Notes: generated from the letters alone by a model not told the origin. DNA of 64,000 bases from Haloferax massiliensis (GCF_001368915.1 NZ_CSTE01000004.1:124001-188000); one strand, 5' to 3'. Shown: positions 9,963-18,973, numbered from the stretch's first letter. Made by a program: numbers and translations.

Positions 9963-11027
9963 ATGGTGGAAGACGAGGTGGTGGACAGCCTCATGCGGAT
10001 CGGGCTCTCGGACAAGGAGTCGCGAGCATACGTGACGATACTCCGTAACGGGGCTACGACAATCCGGGTCGTCTCCGAAGAGGCTGACATCTCTAAGAGT
10101 TACGCGTACGATATCGTCGGGAAACTCGAGGAGCGCGACCTCATCGAAATCGACGACCACGTCCAACCGACGCAGTTACGAGCGATTCCGCCCGCAGAGG
10201 GCATCGATAATCTCGTTTCTCAACTACAGACCGTCGAATCCCAGTTAGAGGATCTGTTTGACTCCGAGAGCTACGAACAGCAGAAGTTCAGTATCATCAA
10301 ATCTCGACGGACGATACTCGCTCAGCTCAACAAGCTGATCGACACCGCTGAATCCGAACTCGTTCTCGCACTTCCCGCATCGGTTCTTCATCGGGTCGAA
10401 GACTCGCTCAGAGAGGCCCAGAGCCGGGGAGTCTTTTGTATGCTTCTCGTCACGGAATACGACGGCACGAGTTCGATCGACGGTGCGACTGCGAGTATCA
10501 TCCAGACGTGGAGCGCCCCGGCGCCAGTGACGCTGACCGTTGACCGGGGTGACGGTATCATTGCCTCGGCAGATGCGATACTGAACTCGAACTCGGATGA
10601 GTACGCCATCTATCACGCCGAGGAGCATATCGTCTCCTCGTTGTTTGACTCATTTATCGCCAACTACTGGCCGATGGGTGAGCAGGTACACGTTGGGTCG
10701 AAAAGCCAACTGCCGGCGACGTTCACGAGCTTCCGCCATGCGGTGTTCGACGCGACGTTACATCTGATGGACGGTGCTGTCGTCACGGCCGAGATGGACA
10801 TTCGTCCCACCCAGAGTAACGCGGCGTTCGAGACGACTACTGGGACGATCGTGGCGGTGAAACAGAGCCTCGTCCGGCCCTTCTCGAACGACTTTCCGAC
10901 CCAGGAGTCGTTCGTCGTTGAGACGTCTGACGACACGTTTACCGTCGGCGGCTCGAAGGCGTTCTTGGAGGATTTCGAGGCCCGACGCGTCATTTTCCGC
11001 TCGGTCAGTGATACAGAACAGGAATAG
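9963..11027 (+). CDS. TrmB-family sugar-responsive regulator
   Basis: 354 residues from ATG 9963. The N-terminal winged helix-turn-helix (LMRIGLSDKESRAYVTIL, then VSEEADISKSYAYDIVGKLE) is typical of TrmB. It is followed by a coiled-coil dimer segment (about 85-115) and the C-terminal sugar-binding domain. TrmB proteins sense sugars and control ABC importers and glycolytic or gluconeogenic genes. Its place next to the glucoamylase and sugar importer makes it their likely regulator. Transcription seems leaderless. Confidence 0.88.
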   Translation: MVEDEVVDSLMRIGLSDKESRAYVTILRNGATTIRVVSEEADISKSYAYDIVGKLEERDLIEIDDHVQPTQLRAIPPAEGIDNLVSQLQTVESQLEDLFDSESYEQQKFSIIKSRRTILAQLNKLIDTAESELVLALPASVLHRVEDSLREAQSRGVFCMLLVTEYDGTSSIDGATASIIQTWSAPAPVTLTVDRGDGIIASADAILNSNSDEYAIYHAEEHIVSSLFDSFIANYWPMGEQVHVGSKSQLPATFTSFRHAVFDATLHLMDGAVVTAEMDIRPTQSNAAFETTTGTIVAVKQSLVRPFSNDFPTQESFVVETSDDTFTVGGSKAFLEDFEARRVIFRSVSDTEQE

Positions 11028-11104
11028 CGTTTCCTGTACGTTCTCACCGACTAGTCGCCGTCTCAAGAGACACTCGGGCTGCACACTAAGCGAGTTCGAA
11101 CTGA

Positions 11105-11489
11105 AGAGATGGACTCGCCGACGCGGCGGTTCCAGTTTCGATCGTCGCGGACGAGTGGTGTAACACTATGACGATATCACCGCGTTCGTTGACGCTGGCG
11201 CAGTGGATGTTGTGCAGATCAAGACGCCTGATCTCGGTGAACTCACAGAGAGTATTGCTGCGGTCCAATACTGCGAGGGGACGGGGACGGATGCATATCT
11301 TGGGGGTAGTTGTGCGGAAACCGATGTCTCTGCACGCGTCTGCACGCACGCCGCCCTCGCCACTCAGCCGATTCAACTGCTCGCTAGGCCGGGATGGGTG
11401 TCGACGAAGCGTACATGATCGTGCAGAACGAAATGACCCGGACACTCAATCGGATCGTAACTCAGGACCAGCAAGCCGCACTTCAGTAG
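11105..11489 (+). pseudogene. Methylaspartate ammonia-lyase C-terminal remnant
   Basis: Three frames must be joined to read the family's C-terminus: LADAAVPVSIVADEWCNT, then YDDITAFVDAGAVDVVQIKT with PDLGELTESIAAVQYCEG, LGGSCAETD and LATQPIQLLARPG, then MGVDEAYMIVQNEMTRTL to the TAG at 11489. VVQIKTPDLG contains the Lys that acts as catalytic base in this enolase-superfamily lyase (EC 4.3.1.2), and ARPGMGVDEAYMIV matches its terminal motif. Two single-base deletions and loss of the whole N-terminal part mean it is dead. The enzyme belongs to glutamate fermentation and the haloarchaeal methylaspartate cycle. Confidence 0.8.
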
Positions 11490-12184
11490 TTCGGGCGGTG
11501 CGTCACTCGTTTCGACTATCTCAAGCCTCACACGTGTTTTTTATTGGATCTCTATGCTGAGTACTGTCTACGCTATTTCCGGAAGGGTAGGTCGTTGAGG
11601 GAATTGGTCGTGACGATCACAGCCCTCACAGTGAGTGCGTTGCAAGGGGTTTAGAAATTTGGGAGTGTGAGTGCATGGTACGGTTTACGTGAGCTCTACT
11701 CGGACGAAACTATTAGATCTCGAATCATTATGAAGATACTCATTAGTGCGTTCGCTATCCGGTTCTGTGCTGAACGATCTCATTAGATTGTTAGTGACAA
11801 ATAGATAAAATATGACATTGGTTGCAACCCATGTGAGGACACGCCGAAGTAGGCGGTCAACGAGCTGCTGTCAAAGATCGATGATGTACAAAATTGATCC
11901 TACAATACAACACTCTGGGAAAGTATATCTGTGATTCAAATTGTTTGGAAAAATCTAGTAACTGTATTTTCCTTTGTCCTTCGAGAAAATAGGTCTTCTC
12001 AGAGGTCATGTTTCTCAGTGACAGCTAGAGTATCAGACTGTAATCTCTCGGTTAGGATTAAGTCTTGACTCCGTCGGGTGAAATCATCTCAAAAGGTGAT
12101 GTTCACGCCCGCAAGGTAAAAATGAACGATCCGGCTCTGTTGAAATCCTCAGTAAGTTACAGGTTCGTCCGGTAGTCTGACCGG
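11490..12184. other. AT-rich gene-free stretch
   Basis: About 700 bases, lower in GC than the flanks, with no convincing ORF. A T-run (GTGTTTTTTATTGG, about 11533-11546) follows the lyase remnant. GGCTCTGTTGAAATCC near 12132-12147 resembles the outer end of an IS5-type element and precedes the transposase remnant. Confidence 0.5.
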
Positions 12185-12535
12185 ATGCAAGCCCTCCCAA
12201 GATCTCGGTTACTCCAGTTCGTTGAGCAGGCATTTCACTTAGCTCGTCGAGCTGTCGCTCGCTACTCCTCGAAGTTCTCGAAACGCCGGTACACACTACA
12301 CCAACACATTGTCCTGCTATGCCTCAAGGTGCGGAAGAATACGACGTACCGAACGCTTCTCGACGAACTCATCGAGATGCCCCGGGTTCGGAGTGCCATC
12401 GACCTGACGGAACTTCCCTCTCCCTCAACGTTGTGTAAAGCGTTCAATCGACTCGACATGGCTGTGTGGCGTGTTCTTCTTAATCTCTCAGTTACGCTTC
12501 TACCGACTAACGGGATGTCGAATTTCGGTAGATGA
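12185..12535 (+). mobile_element. IS5-family transposase, N-terminal remnant
   Basis: 116 codons match the N-terminal part of haloarchaeal IS5-type DDE transposases as I know them: LLQFVEQAFHLARRAVARYS, HQHIVLLCLKVRKNTTYRTL and LPSPSTLCKAFNRLDMAVWR. The reading frame ends in unrelated GMSNFGR before any catalytic Asp. The DDE domain is not found downstream, so the element cannot move by itself. The element's boundaries are not certain. Confidence 0.75.
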
Positions 12536-12808
12536 ATAAGTTATTGAAATAAGGATTTAGTAGTCATTATTCTACTTGGGAAGTATGCAATTGTCTGTAC
12601 TGGAAGAAGTTCAGCCCTATGAGGGTTGAAACAGAATATTGACATCTGAATTTTCAGGTACACAGTGTTGCTGTGAGTCAAAGGTCGACGAGAACACCGA
12701 CCTACAAGATAGTACATCAGAACATAGACTAGCTTCGGACTGATCATGAAAAACCACACCCTCACTTTTCCACCTAAGCGAGGTTATCCGGATAAGTAAT
12801 TCCTCATC

Positions 12809-13235
12809 TCACGAATGGCTTTGGACCCACTGAGCAATCTGCTGACTATACGTCGCGTACACACCGAGTCCTGTTTGAAGCGACTCGTAGACTTCTCCCG
12901 CATCAACATGCCCATATTCGTGTGCGAGGACATTTCTAAACCCAATCGCAGCGACCAGGGTGGCCATTGTCTTATCGTCGATGATGCCTTCTCGACACAA
13001 GACACGAACTGCCCCTTAGAAGAACTACCAGTATGTCCGAAATCGCGTGTGGCAACATGCTGAGCAAGGTCAGAGCATGCTTGAACGCGTTTTCGAACAT
13101 TCGCTCAACAGCACGCTGCTCCGTCGTACTTTGCAAGAACTCTTGACGAGACAGCGTCTCCTGTTCGTCTTTCAGTTCGCCATAATACTGTTCGATTTGT
13201 TCAAGCTTGATTGAGACAGCTCGCTCGTCAGCCAC
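12809..13235 (-). pseudogene. hepT: HepT-type HEPN toxin, frameshifted
   Basis: GTG start at 13235 overlaps the mntA stop by 8 bases, the usual layout of this pair. The N-terminal part (KLEQIEQYYGELKDEQETLS, EQRAVERMFENA) is in one frame, the middle (ACSDLAQHVATRDFGHTGSS) in a second, and the end (CREGIIDDKTMATLVAAIGF, RNVLAHEYGHVDAGEVY) in a third. RNVLAHEY is the RX4HXY RNase motif of HepT. Two single-base deletions, near 13080 and near 13025, explain the shifts. As written the toxin cannot be made. Confidence 0.8.
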
Positions 13236-13671
13236 GCAGTCCCTCCTCCGCAATGCGGTCAATTACCGCACGTTGCTGACGGCGAAGGTCGTCGCGCTGT
13301 TCGGCGAACTGTGCTTCAATCTCAGTCTTGAACTGTTCGAATGCCTGCTCATCACCGCAGACGAACGAACCGCTGACTGCGTCGTGTGCAACATCTAGCG
13401 AAAGCGTCTCAATATCCGAGACATCAACGAATGGCGCATCCTCCCACTGAAGATCACCCGACAGGAAACACTGCTTCTCAAATCGGTCGCGGCCGGAAAG
13501 GCTGTCCGCAAACTTGACTGCGATGTCGAGATCAGACGTCGCCGTCGCCTCACCCGTAATCTGTGAGCCGAATGCGACCACGAATTCGATATCCGAGTCA
13601 GAACAGACTGCCTCTTTGAGGGCAGAAAACACCTCTGAACGTCCATCACTCGGTTCCATGTCTAAATCCAT
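13228..13671 (-). CDS. mntA: MntA-type nucleotidyltransferase antitoxin
   Basis: 147 residues from the ATG at 13671; a TTG at 13710 is also in frame. The core motif GSQITGEATATSDLDIAV is the GSX10DXD active site of minimal nucleotidyltransferases. In MntA-HepT systems the MntA protein neutralises the HepT RNase by adding AMP groups near its active site. The antitoxin reads intact while the toxin gene directly downstream is broken. Confidence 0.85.
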   Translation of the reverse strand: MDLDMEPSDGRSEVFSALKEAVCSDSDIEFVVAFGSQITGEATATSDLDIAVKFADSLSGRDRFEKQCFLSGDLQWEDAPFVDVSDIETLSLDVAHDAVSGSFVCGDEQAFEQFKTEIEAQFAEQRDDLRRQQRAVIDRIAEEGLRG

Positions 13672-13874
13672 GGTGTATCGTCGAAGAAGAATTCCGACGG
13701 ACTGAGACAAGTTATGGAGTGTGTCTCAGAAAGCCACGGGGGAGTCGGCTTGAACTCTGTCGAGGGGGGAGTAGACGGCTCACCGCTTTCACATTGACGG
13801 GCGTTACAGCATCCGGTGACAAAGAGACAACTCATTAATAGCTACAGTACGTCTGGTTGTCAAGTAAAATTGTC

Positions 13875-15233
13875 ATGCCACTCTTAGACGATTTCTCCGG
13901 ATTCGAATTTGAAGACCTGATGGAGGACGTTTTTCGGAATCTCGGGTATGAAAACGTCCATCAGGCACGCAAAACCGCCGACGAAGGACGAGATATCCTC
14001 ATGGAGGAAGTCGTCGACGGGACACGCCGTGGAGTTGTCGTCGAGTGCAAACACACAGGCTCTGTCGGACGACCTGTCGTCCAGAAGCTCCACTCAGCCA
14101 TCGCGACGTACGACTACGATGGCCCAAAGCGTGGTATCGTCGTCACGACAGGACAATTTTCTGCACCCGCCGAGGAGTACGCGACTCGCCTTAGACAGAA
14201 CGGCGATCCATATCCAATTGAGCTCATCGACGGTACCGACCTGAGAGACATCGCCGACGAAGTCGGCTTGGACCTCTATAACGGCCGCATCGAGATTCTC
14301 TGTAACGAAACACTCCGACCGTTCGATCCAGCAAGCGGCGTTGATGCACCAGTACGTGAAGCAGCCCGTGACATCCAAAATCTCGACGCAGACACACTCC
14401 CGGAACCACACAAGCTCGTTGACTTCCAGCCCTATCTCACGATTAGTGCACGAACAGACGCTGTCTTCGAAACCTCAGTCGGTGTCATCCACCGCATCAA
14501 CGAATCAAACCGCTTCGTCATCCATGCAACACGAGGAGAACCCAGCATCGCAGACAGCCGTCTCGCAGACCTCATCGCGAACAACGGCCAGCAAGCAGTC
14601 GAACTCGATTCCGACCGCTTCAGCACGATGTTCGACGACGTCGACGTCACTCGCTACGGGCAGACAGAAACCGACTACAAAGAGTGGGCAGTCTCTCGTC
14701 TCCAGCGACATCACACGACGACTGTCACCTACACAGGAGGCAACAATGTCACCTACGAGAAGAAGTGTGAGCCGAAGCAATCGGATATCTCTGTTCAAGC
14801 CATCTCACCGCTCTACGTCCCACGGGTTCGACAGACACTGCAACTCCAGCAGTACACCTATCCGTACTCGTACTACGCTGCAGGACCCTCCCGAGTAGCC
14901 ATTGAAGACGGAATTCATCGCTGCGTCCACTGTGAGAAAGAAAACGCGAAATCGTACACTTACTGCGCAAATTGTGGGAGCATCAACTGTGGCTCGCACA
15001 TCAAAACGGAACGTCTCGAAGGCACCCCAGTCTGTACGGGCTGTGCAGTCACCGAGAGATTTGTGCTGAAAACGAAGTACTTCTACGACGAGGAGAATCT
15101 CGAAGAATTTCGTTCAGAATACGAACAGATGGCCCTCCACGAGAAAGCAATGGAGAATACACCACTCGTTGGTGGTCTTCTCGTCAGCGTCGTACTCTTA
15201 CTTGGGTTCATTCTTACGTCAGGAGTTGTCTAG
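13875..15233 (+). CDS. Mrr-type restriction endonuclease with zinc ribbons and membrane anchor
   Basis: 452 residues from ATG 13875; a TTG at 13857 is possible. The N-terminal ~130 residues form an Mrr-like PD-(D/E)xK nuclease: FEFEDLMEDVFRNLGYENVH, then DEGRDILMEE and VVVECKHTGSVG, where Asp, Glu and Lys form the catalytic set. A middle region of about 200 residues is unassigned. Near the C-terminus, CVHCEKENAKSYTYCANCG and CGSHI...VCTGC are zinc-binding pairs, followed by one membrane helix (LVGGLLVSVVLLLGFIL). Mrr proteins cut modified or foreign DNA; a membrane-tethered form is unusual. Confidence 0.8.
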   Translation: MPLLDDFSGFEFEDLMEDVFRNLGYENVHQARKTADEGRDILMEEVVDGTRRGVVVECKHTGSVGRPVVQKLHSAIATYDYDGPKRGIVVTTGQFSAPAEEYATRLRQNGDPYPIELIDGTDLRDIADEVGLDLYNGRIEILCNETLRPFDPASGVDAPVREAARDIQNLDADTLPEPHKLVDFQPYLTISARTDAVFETSVGVIHRINESNRFVIHATRGEPSIADSRLADLIANNGQQAVELDSDRFSTMFDDVDVTRYGQTETDYKEWAVSRLQRHHTTTVTYTGGNNVTYEKKCEPKQSDISVQAISPLYVPRVRQTLQLQQYTYPYSYYAAGPSRVAIEDGIHRCVHCEKENAKSYTYCANCGSINCGSHIKTERLEGTPVCTGCAVTERFVLKTKYFYDEENLEEFRSEYEQMALHEKAMENTPLVGGLLVSVVLLLGFILTSGVV

Positions 15234-15641
15234 CACTTTGGGGGGAACGTCACCCGACGAAAGCGATTGTCGTTTAACAGCACGATGATCTCGATGAAGC
15301 GTACGACAGGCAGTGAATTGACACCATAGCAGGTGGTCAGCCTTCCCAGAATGCACGCTGCCTGGCTTCAATCTCGCCAAGAGCCATCGAGGGGACATCA
15401 CGCCAATCACTCGGATATGATGAATCATCACGGAGTCGGTGCATCTGGGCCGGGATGAGTGTGGTCACGAGCATTGTGGTCCAATGGATGGCGGTCCCAT
15501 CGATGATCGAACGTTCCCTTAACGTCATCCTCGTGGTGATGGAGCGAGAAGCCGCCTCTCGGCTGTCAGATCATCTGCCGGAGAAAGAGTCGATTAGTTC
15601 TGTTCGATCCTCGTCCACACTGAACAGGCGAGAGAGTTCGC
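15234..15641. other. Stretch without a convincing gene
   Basis: About 400 bases between convergent genes. A short minus-strand frame (15337-15528) contains QMHRLRDDSSYPSDWRDVPS, which looks protein-like, but there is no family match I can name and no clear promoter. It may be a gene remnant. Confidence 0.4.
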
Positions 15642-16682
15642 CTACGGCGTGATCACGGCACGCCCGTCGATCTCGCGGTGCTCGAGTTTTTCGGCGACCT
15701 CATTGACCTGATCGAGGTTGTACCGACTCGTGTGGAGGTCGACGTCCCCCTGCTCGACGAGCGCGACCAGCTCTTGCAACTCGGCGTACCGACCGACGAT
15801 GTTGCCGACGAAGGAGAACTCTCCGTTGACTAGCGCCTGTGCCGGTTCGTGGATGTGGCCGCCGTAGCCGATGATGTGGTGGTCGCCACCGGCCGCGGTG
15901 ATGTCGGGTGCGTACGCCGTCGTCACGTCCTCACCGACGAAGTCGAGGACCTGCGCCGCACCGTTGCCGTCCGTGATCGCCTCGATCTCGGTGGGCACGT
16001 CGTCCTCGGAGGGATTCACGAGGTAGTCGGCACCGTAGCCACCCGCCAGGTTCAGCGCCGACTCCTTCAGATCGACCGCGGTGATCTTCGCCGCGCTCAT
16101 CGCCTCGAGACACTGCAGGCCGATGTGACCGAGTCCCCCGACGCCGATGACGACCACGTGATCGCCGGGGTTCAGTTCCGTGACCGCCTTCTTCGCGGCG
16201 TGGTAGGCGGTGATCCCGGCGTCGGCGTGGGGGGCGATGTCGATCGGCTCGACCCCCTCTGGTAGGGGAATCACGGAGCGCTCGCTCGTGTGGAGATACT
16301 CAGCGAAGCCGCCGTCCGTCGTGAGACCATTGAACTTGTCGTTCTCACAGTACATCGTCTCGCCGAGCCGACAGGGACGACACGTGCCGCAGGTCTGGAC
16401 CGGGTGACAAATCACCGGGTCACCGGGTGAGACGATGTCGACGTTCTCACCCGTCTCGACTACCGTCCCCGCGTTCTCGTGACCCAGCGTCAACGGGAGC
16501 TCCTGCGGGACGTACTCTGCCCACATCCCCTCGATGATGTGGTTGTCAGTCTGGCACCAGCCGGCACCCTCTACCTCGACTATCACGTCGCTCGCGCCCG
16601 TCGCCGCCGGGCGGTCGACCTCGTCGATCGACAGTCCTTCGCTCATGTCGTCGGTGTACTCGTGTAGTCTCGCGGCTTGCAT
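15642..16682 (-). CDS. Zinc-dependent alcohol dehydrogenase (MDR family)
   Basis: 346 residues from the ATG at 16682 (MQAARLHEYT); another ATG lies 9 bases upstream. Catalytic zinc ligands: GWCQTDNHIIEG and GHENAG. The structural zinc site is CGTCRPCRLGETMYC. The Rossmann motif is GVGGLGHIGLQ, followed by an acidic VDLKES that favours NAD+ over NADP+. It interconverts alcohols and aldehydes or ketones. It stands alone, with a TATA-like element about 30-36 bases upstream. Confidence 0.9.
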   Translation of the reverse strand: MQAARLHEYTDDMSEGLSIDEVDRPAATGASDVIVEVEGAGWCQTDNHIIEGMWAEYVPQELPLTLGHENAGTVVETGENVDIVSPGDPVICHPVQTCGTCRPCRLGETMYCENDKFNGLTTDGGFAEYLHTSERSVIPLPEGVEPIDIAPHADAGITAYHAAKKAVTELNPGDHVVVIGVGGLGHIGLQCLEAMSAAKITAVDLKESALNLAGGYGADYLVNPSEDDVPTEIEAITDGNGAAQVLDFVGEDVTTAYAPDITAAGGDHHIIGYGGHIHEPAQALVNGEFSFVGNIVGRYAELQELVALVEQGDVDLHTSRYNLDQVNEVAEKLEHREIDGRAVITP

Positions 16683-16710
16683 GCGACACATTCTCTCGCA
16701 TCTATCGGCA

Positions 16711-16718
16711 TAAATATT
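16711..16718 (-). promoter_or_regulatory. TATA box for the alcohol dehydrogenase gene
   Basis: On the minus strand AATATTTA lies 30-36 bases before the ATG at 16682, the normal archaeal promoter position for a very short leader. Confidence 0.45.
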
Positions 16719-16871
16719 CGTTATAGATTGCCTTGGCCGCCGCTACAGGCCACACAGGAGCGCATGGTGCGGGATGACAGAGTCGGGGCGTGGCTCAACG
16801 ACGTGCTACATACCACATGAACGTTCCTGCTGGCTATGTGTGGGCTCTCCACACGGTCATACAAAAGCTAA

Positions 16872-17030
16872 CTAGGGGTCACTCTGGGCGGACAACATCA
16901 TCCATGAATAGCACTCTGCAAACACGCCAGTCGTCCCATCGACCTCCTCAAACTCGATAAGCAACTGGTGAGACTCTATCTCTTCGCCACAGTCAGGGCA
17001 TCGGCCAAGCATCGTCGGATCACTCGTCAC
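16872..17030 (-). pseudogene. Small zinc-knuckle protein (DUF7837-like), frameshifted
   Basis: Too short for routine calling. GTG 17030 or ATG 17012 opens MLGRCPDCGEEIESHQLLIE and then FEEVDGTTGVFAECYS. In the present frame it ends in WMMLSAQSDP with TAG at 16872. Adding one base near 16897 instead gives a second zinc pair and a natural end (AECYSC-DDVVRPE, stop at 16879). I recognise this pattern from small haloarchaeal two-CxxC proteins. The single-base deletion removes the second knuckle, so the product is probably non-functional. Confidence 0.6.
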
Positions 17031-17275
17031 ACGGGATTAGAGAGACGCATGTGACACAATCTGTCTCCAGTAGTTCTCACACAATGCCACAGCAAAGATG
17101 TTTGGCCAGAGTATTATTCAGTGACGTCGTTCATGGATTGTGTTCATTAACTTTGTTCATTAGTTTATCGGAGTTGCCCGTCGCGACCTCCGAGGCCATG
17201 GATGACTGTAGTCCCTTCACACCACACTGTCCATTGAGTGTGCTCATCACAAATATTCATTCTGTTCGTTCATTG

Positions 17276-17645
17276 GGAATGTTCATTAGTGAATACAACG
17301 AATGAACCCACGTAGTGAACACAATGGTGGTATGTACAGAAGATTCAAGGTGGACGTTCTTGATGAGACAGTATGCTCACGTACTCGACCTACAGCGAGG
17401 CGGGCGGGGTTGGGAAGACGACCACCGCAGCGAATCTGGCGGTCGCGCACGCTCGGGCGGGGAATGTTCATTAGTGAATACAACGAATGAACCCACGTAG
17501 TGAACACAATGGTGGTATGTACAGAAGATTCAAGGTGGACGTTCTTGATGAGACAGTATGCTCACGTACTCGACCTACAGCGAGGCGGGCGGGGTTGGGA
17601 AGACGACCACCGCAGCGAATCTGGCGGTCGCGCACGCTCGGGCGG
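17276..17645. repeat. Perfect 185-bp tandem duplication over the parA promoter and start
   Basis: Bases 17276-17460 recur as 17461-17645. Each unit spans the upstream region, the start codon and the first ~29 codons of parA including its P-loop. A GGG microhomology is present at the junction. The full gene is driven from the second copy. Confidence 0.93.
17373..17474 (+). pseudogene. Truncated upstream copy of parA
   Basis: Because of the duplication, an extra ATG at 17373 reads MLTYSTYSEAGGVGKTTTAA and on to HARAGNVH before a TAG at 17474, 33 codons in all. It keeps the P-loop but nothing else. It has the same upstream sequence as the real gene, so a short peptide could be made. Confidence 0.7.
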
Positions 17646-18433
17646 GGCTGAAACCGCTCGTCGTTCCGCTCGACCCGCAGGACGGCGACCTCTCGCGTCT
17701 CTTCGGCGTTGACGACCAGCGGACGGATTCAGTCGATAACATCGTCCGGCATATGATTCGACGCCCCAACGGCGACTTCGACGACCTCATTCGAACCGTC
17801 GAGGGTGTCGATATCGTTCCCGAACACAATATGCTCTCAGATTTAGCCGACTTTCTCCAGCGAGAGAAAGACCAGGCAGAGGCCATGGGCGAAGCGTTCG
17901 GGATGCACGCACAGCTACTTCGCGTGCTTCGCGAGGCCGGCGTCCCGGAGGAGTACGATGTCTTGATCTGTGACCCGCCAGCGACTGAAGGGCCACACCT
18001 CTACAACGCGATTCACGCGACGCGGTCGCTTGTCATCCCCGTCGAGCCGAGCGCCAAAGGCCGGGCGGCAGTCGAAGGGCTCGAAGCCCTCGTCGCGGGC
18101 TTCGAAGACCAACTCGAAATCGACGTCGGTGTGCTCGCCGCCGTGCCGACCGGATTCAAAAACACGCGTGACCAACGGCAGGTGCTGACTGAAATCGACT
18201 ATCCGATTCCGGAAATCATCAGCGAGCGTGCCTCCCTCATGGAAGGCTGTTGGATGGAACAGTGTTCGGCGTTCAAGTACGTTCGCGAACATCGCGACCG
18301 CCGCCGCGACTACGAAATCGAGACGCTCGCGCAGTTCGACCGCATCGCGAGACATCTCGAACAACAGGTCGGCATCGAAGCGCCGAACCCACCGGAACCC
18401 GGTGACGTCGACCACGAGGTGATGACGGTATGA
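17558..18433 (+). CDS. parA: ParA-family partition ATPase
   Basis: 291 residues. The deviant Walker A motif EAGGVGKTT lies at residues 9-17, right at the N-terminus as in plasmid/chromosome ParA/Soj proteins. The second switch region is VLICDPPATEGPHLYNAI, and the Walker B region is LVVPLDPQDGDL. ParA moves replicons to daughter cells using ATP-driven DNA binding. The downstream partner gene overlaps by 4 bases (ATGA). The presence of this pair suggests that this region is, or came from, a low-copy plasmid. No replication-initiator gene is in the window. Confidence 0.9.
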   Translation: MLTYSTYSEAGGVGKTTTAANLAVAHARAGLKPLVVPLDPQDGDLSRLFGVDDQRTDSVDNIVRHMIRRPNGDFDDLIRTVEGVDIVPEHNMLSDLADFLQREKDQAEAMGEAFGMHAQLLRVLREAGVPEEYDVLICDPPATEGPHLYNAIHATRSLVIPVEPSAKGRAAVEGLEALVAGFEDQLEIDVGVLAAVPTGFKNTRDQRQVLTEIDYPIPEIISERASLMEGCWMEQCSAFKYVREHRDRRRDYEIETLAQFDRIARHLEQQVGIEAPNPPEPGDVDHEVMTV

Positions 18434-18840
18434 CTGGGATGAAGAAAGGAGCTGGTGAAAACCCGTTCGCGGACGATTCGTCGACCGAATCGAAGACCGA
18501 TACAGCGCCCGAGGCTGAGGAACCAGCACCTGAGCAGGACGATGAGGGTGGTTCGAACCAAGCCGAGGACGAAGACGAAAAACAGTCTCGCCAACAGATC
18601 CAGATTCCATACAAATTCCGCCGCGACGGCGTCCAAGACGGCCGTGACCGGGTTCCGCTGTTCTTGCAGAAGGAGACGAAAGTCGCGGAGCGAGACGCCC
18701 TCCGAGAGTTCGAAGACCGGTTCGAAGAGAACGTCTCGCTCACCGACCTCCGTGAAGCGCTCATGAAGGTTGGACTGCAACACCTCGACGAAACGGAAGA
18801 GTGCCTCGAAGAGTGGGGCTACGGGATGACCTTCGACTAG
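18430..18840 (+). CDS. ParA partner protein (putative centromere-binding)
   Basis: 136 residues, starting inside the parA stop codon (ATGA overlap), so translation is probably coupled. The first ~60 residues are disordered and very acidic. The rest (IPYKFRRDGVQDGRDRVPLF, then a helical FEENVSLTDLREALMKVG) is conserved-looking and likely the DNA-binding or dimerising part. It is not a classical ParB. The last 43 codons are repeated downstream by a tandem duplication that leaves this ORF intact. Confidence 0.7.
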   Translation: MTGMKKGAGENPFADDSSTESKTDTAPEAEEPAPEQDDEGGSNQAEDEDEKQSRQQIQIPYKFRRDGVQDGRDRVPLFLQKETKVAERDALREFEDRFEENVSLTDLREALMKVGLQHLDETEECLEEWGYGMTFD

Positions 18841-18973
18841 CTGAAGACCGGTTCGAAGAGAACGTCTCGCTCACCGACCTCCGTGAAGCGCTCATGAAGG
18901 TTGGACTGCAACACCTCGACGAAACGGAAGAGTGCCTCGAAGAGTGGGGCTACGGGATGACCTTCGACTAGCT
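18712..18973. repeat. Perfect 131-bp tandem duplication at the 3' end of the parA partner gene
   Basis: Bases 18712-18842 recur as 18843-18973. Each unit starts with GAAGACCGG; GAA also follows the second copy, so the junction has at least 3 bp of microhomology. The first copy carries the true stop (TAG 18838-18840); the second is untranslated debris. Confidence 0.93.

Noticed and set aside
11490-12184. Complete IS element around the transposase remnant
   Set aside because: A possible left end was seen near 12132, but there is no matching right end and no DDE domain, so only a fragment is claimed.
15337-15528. Minus-strand ORF of 63 codons
   Set aside because: Some protein-like composition (HRLRDDSSYPSDWRDVPS), but no family, no promoter and no neighbour support. 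Mentioned only as part of the gene-free stretch.
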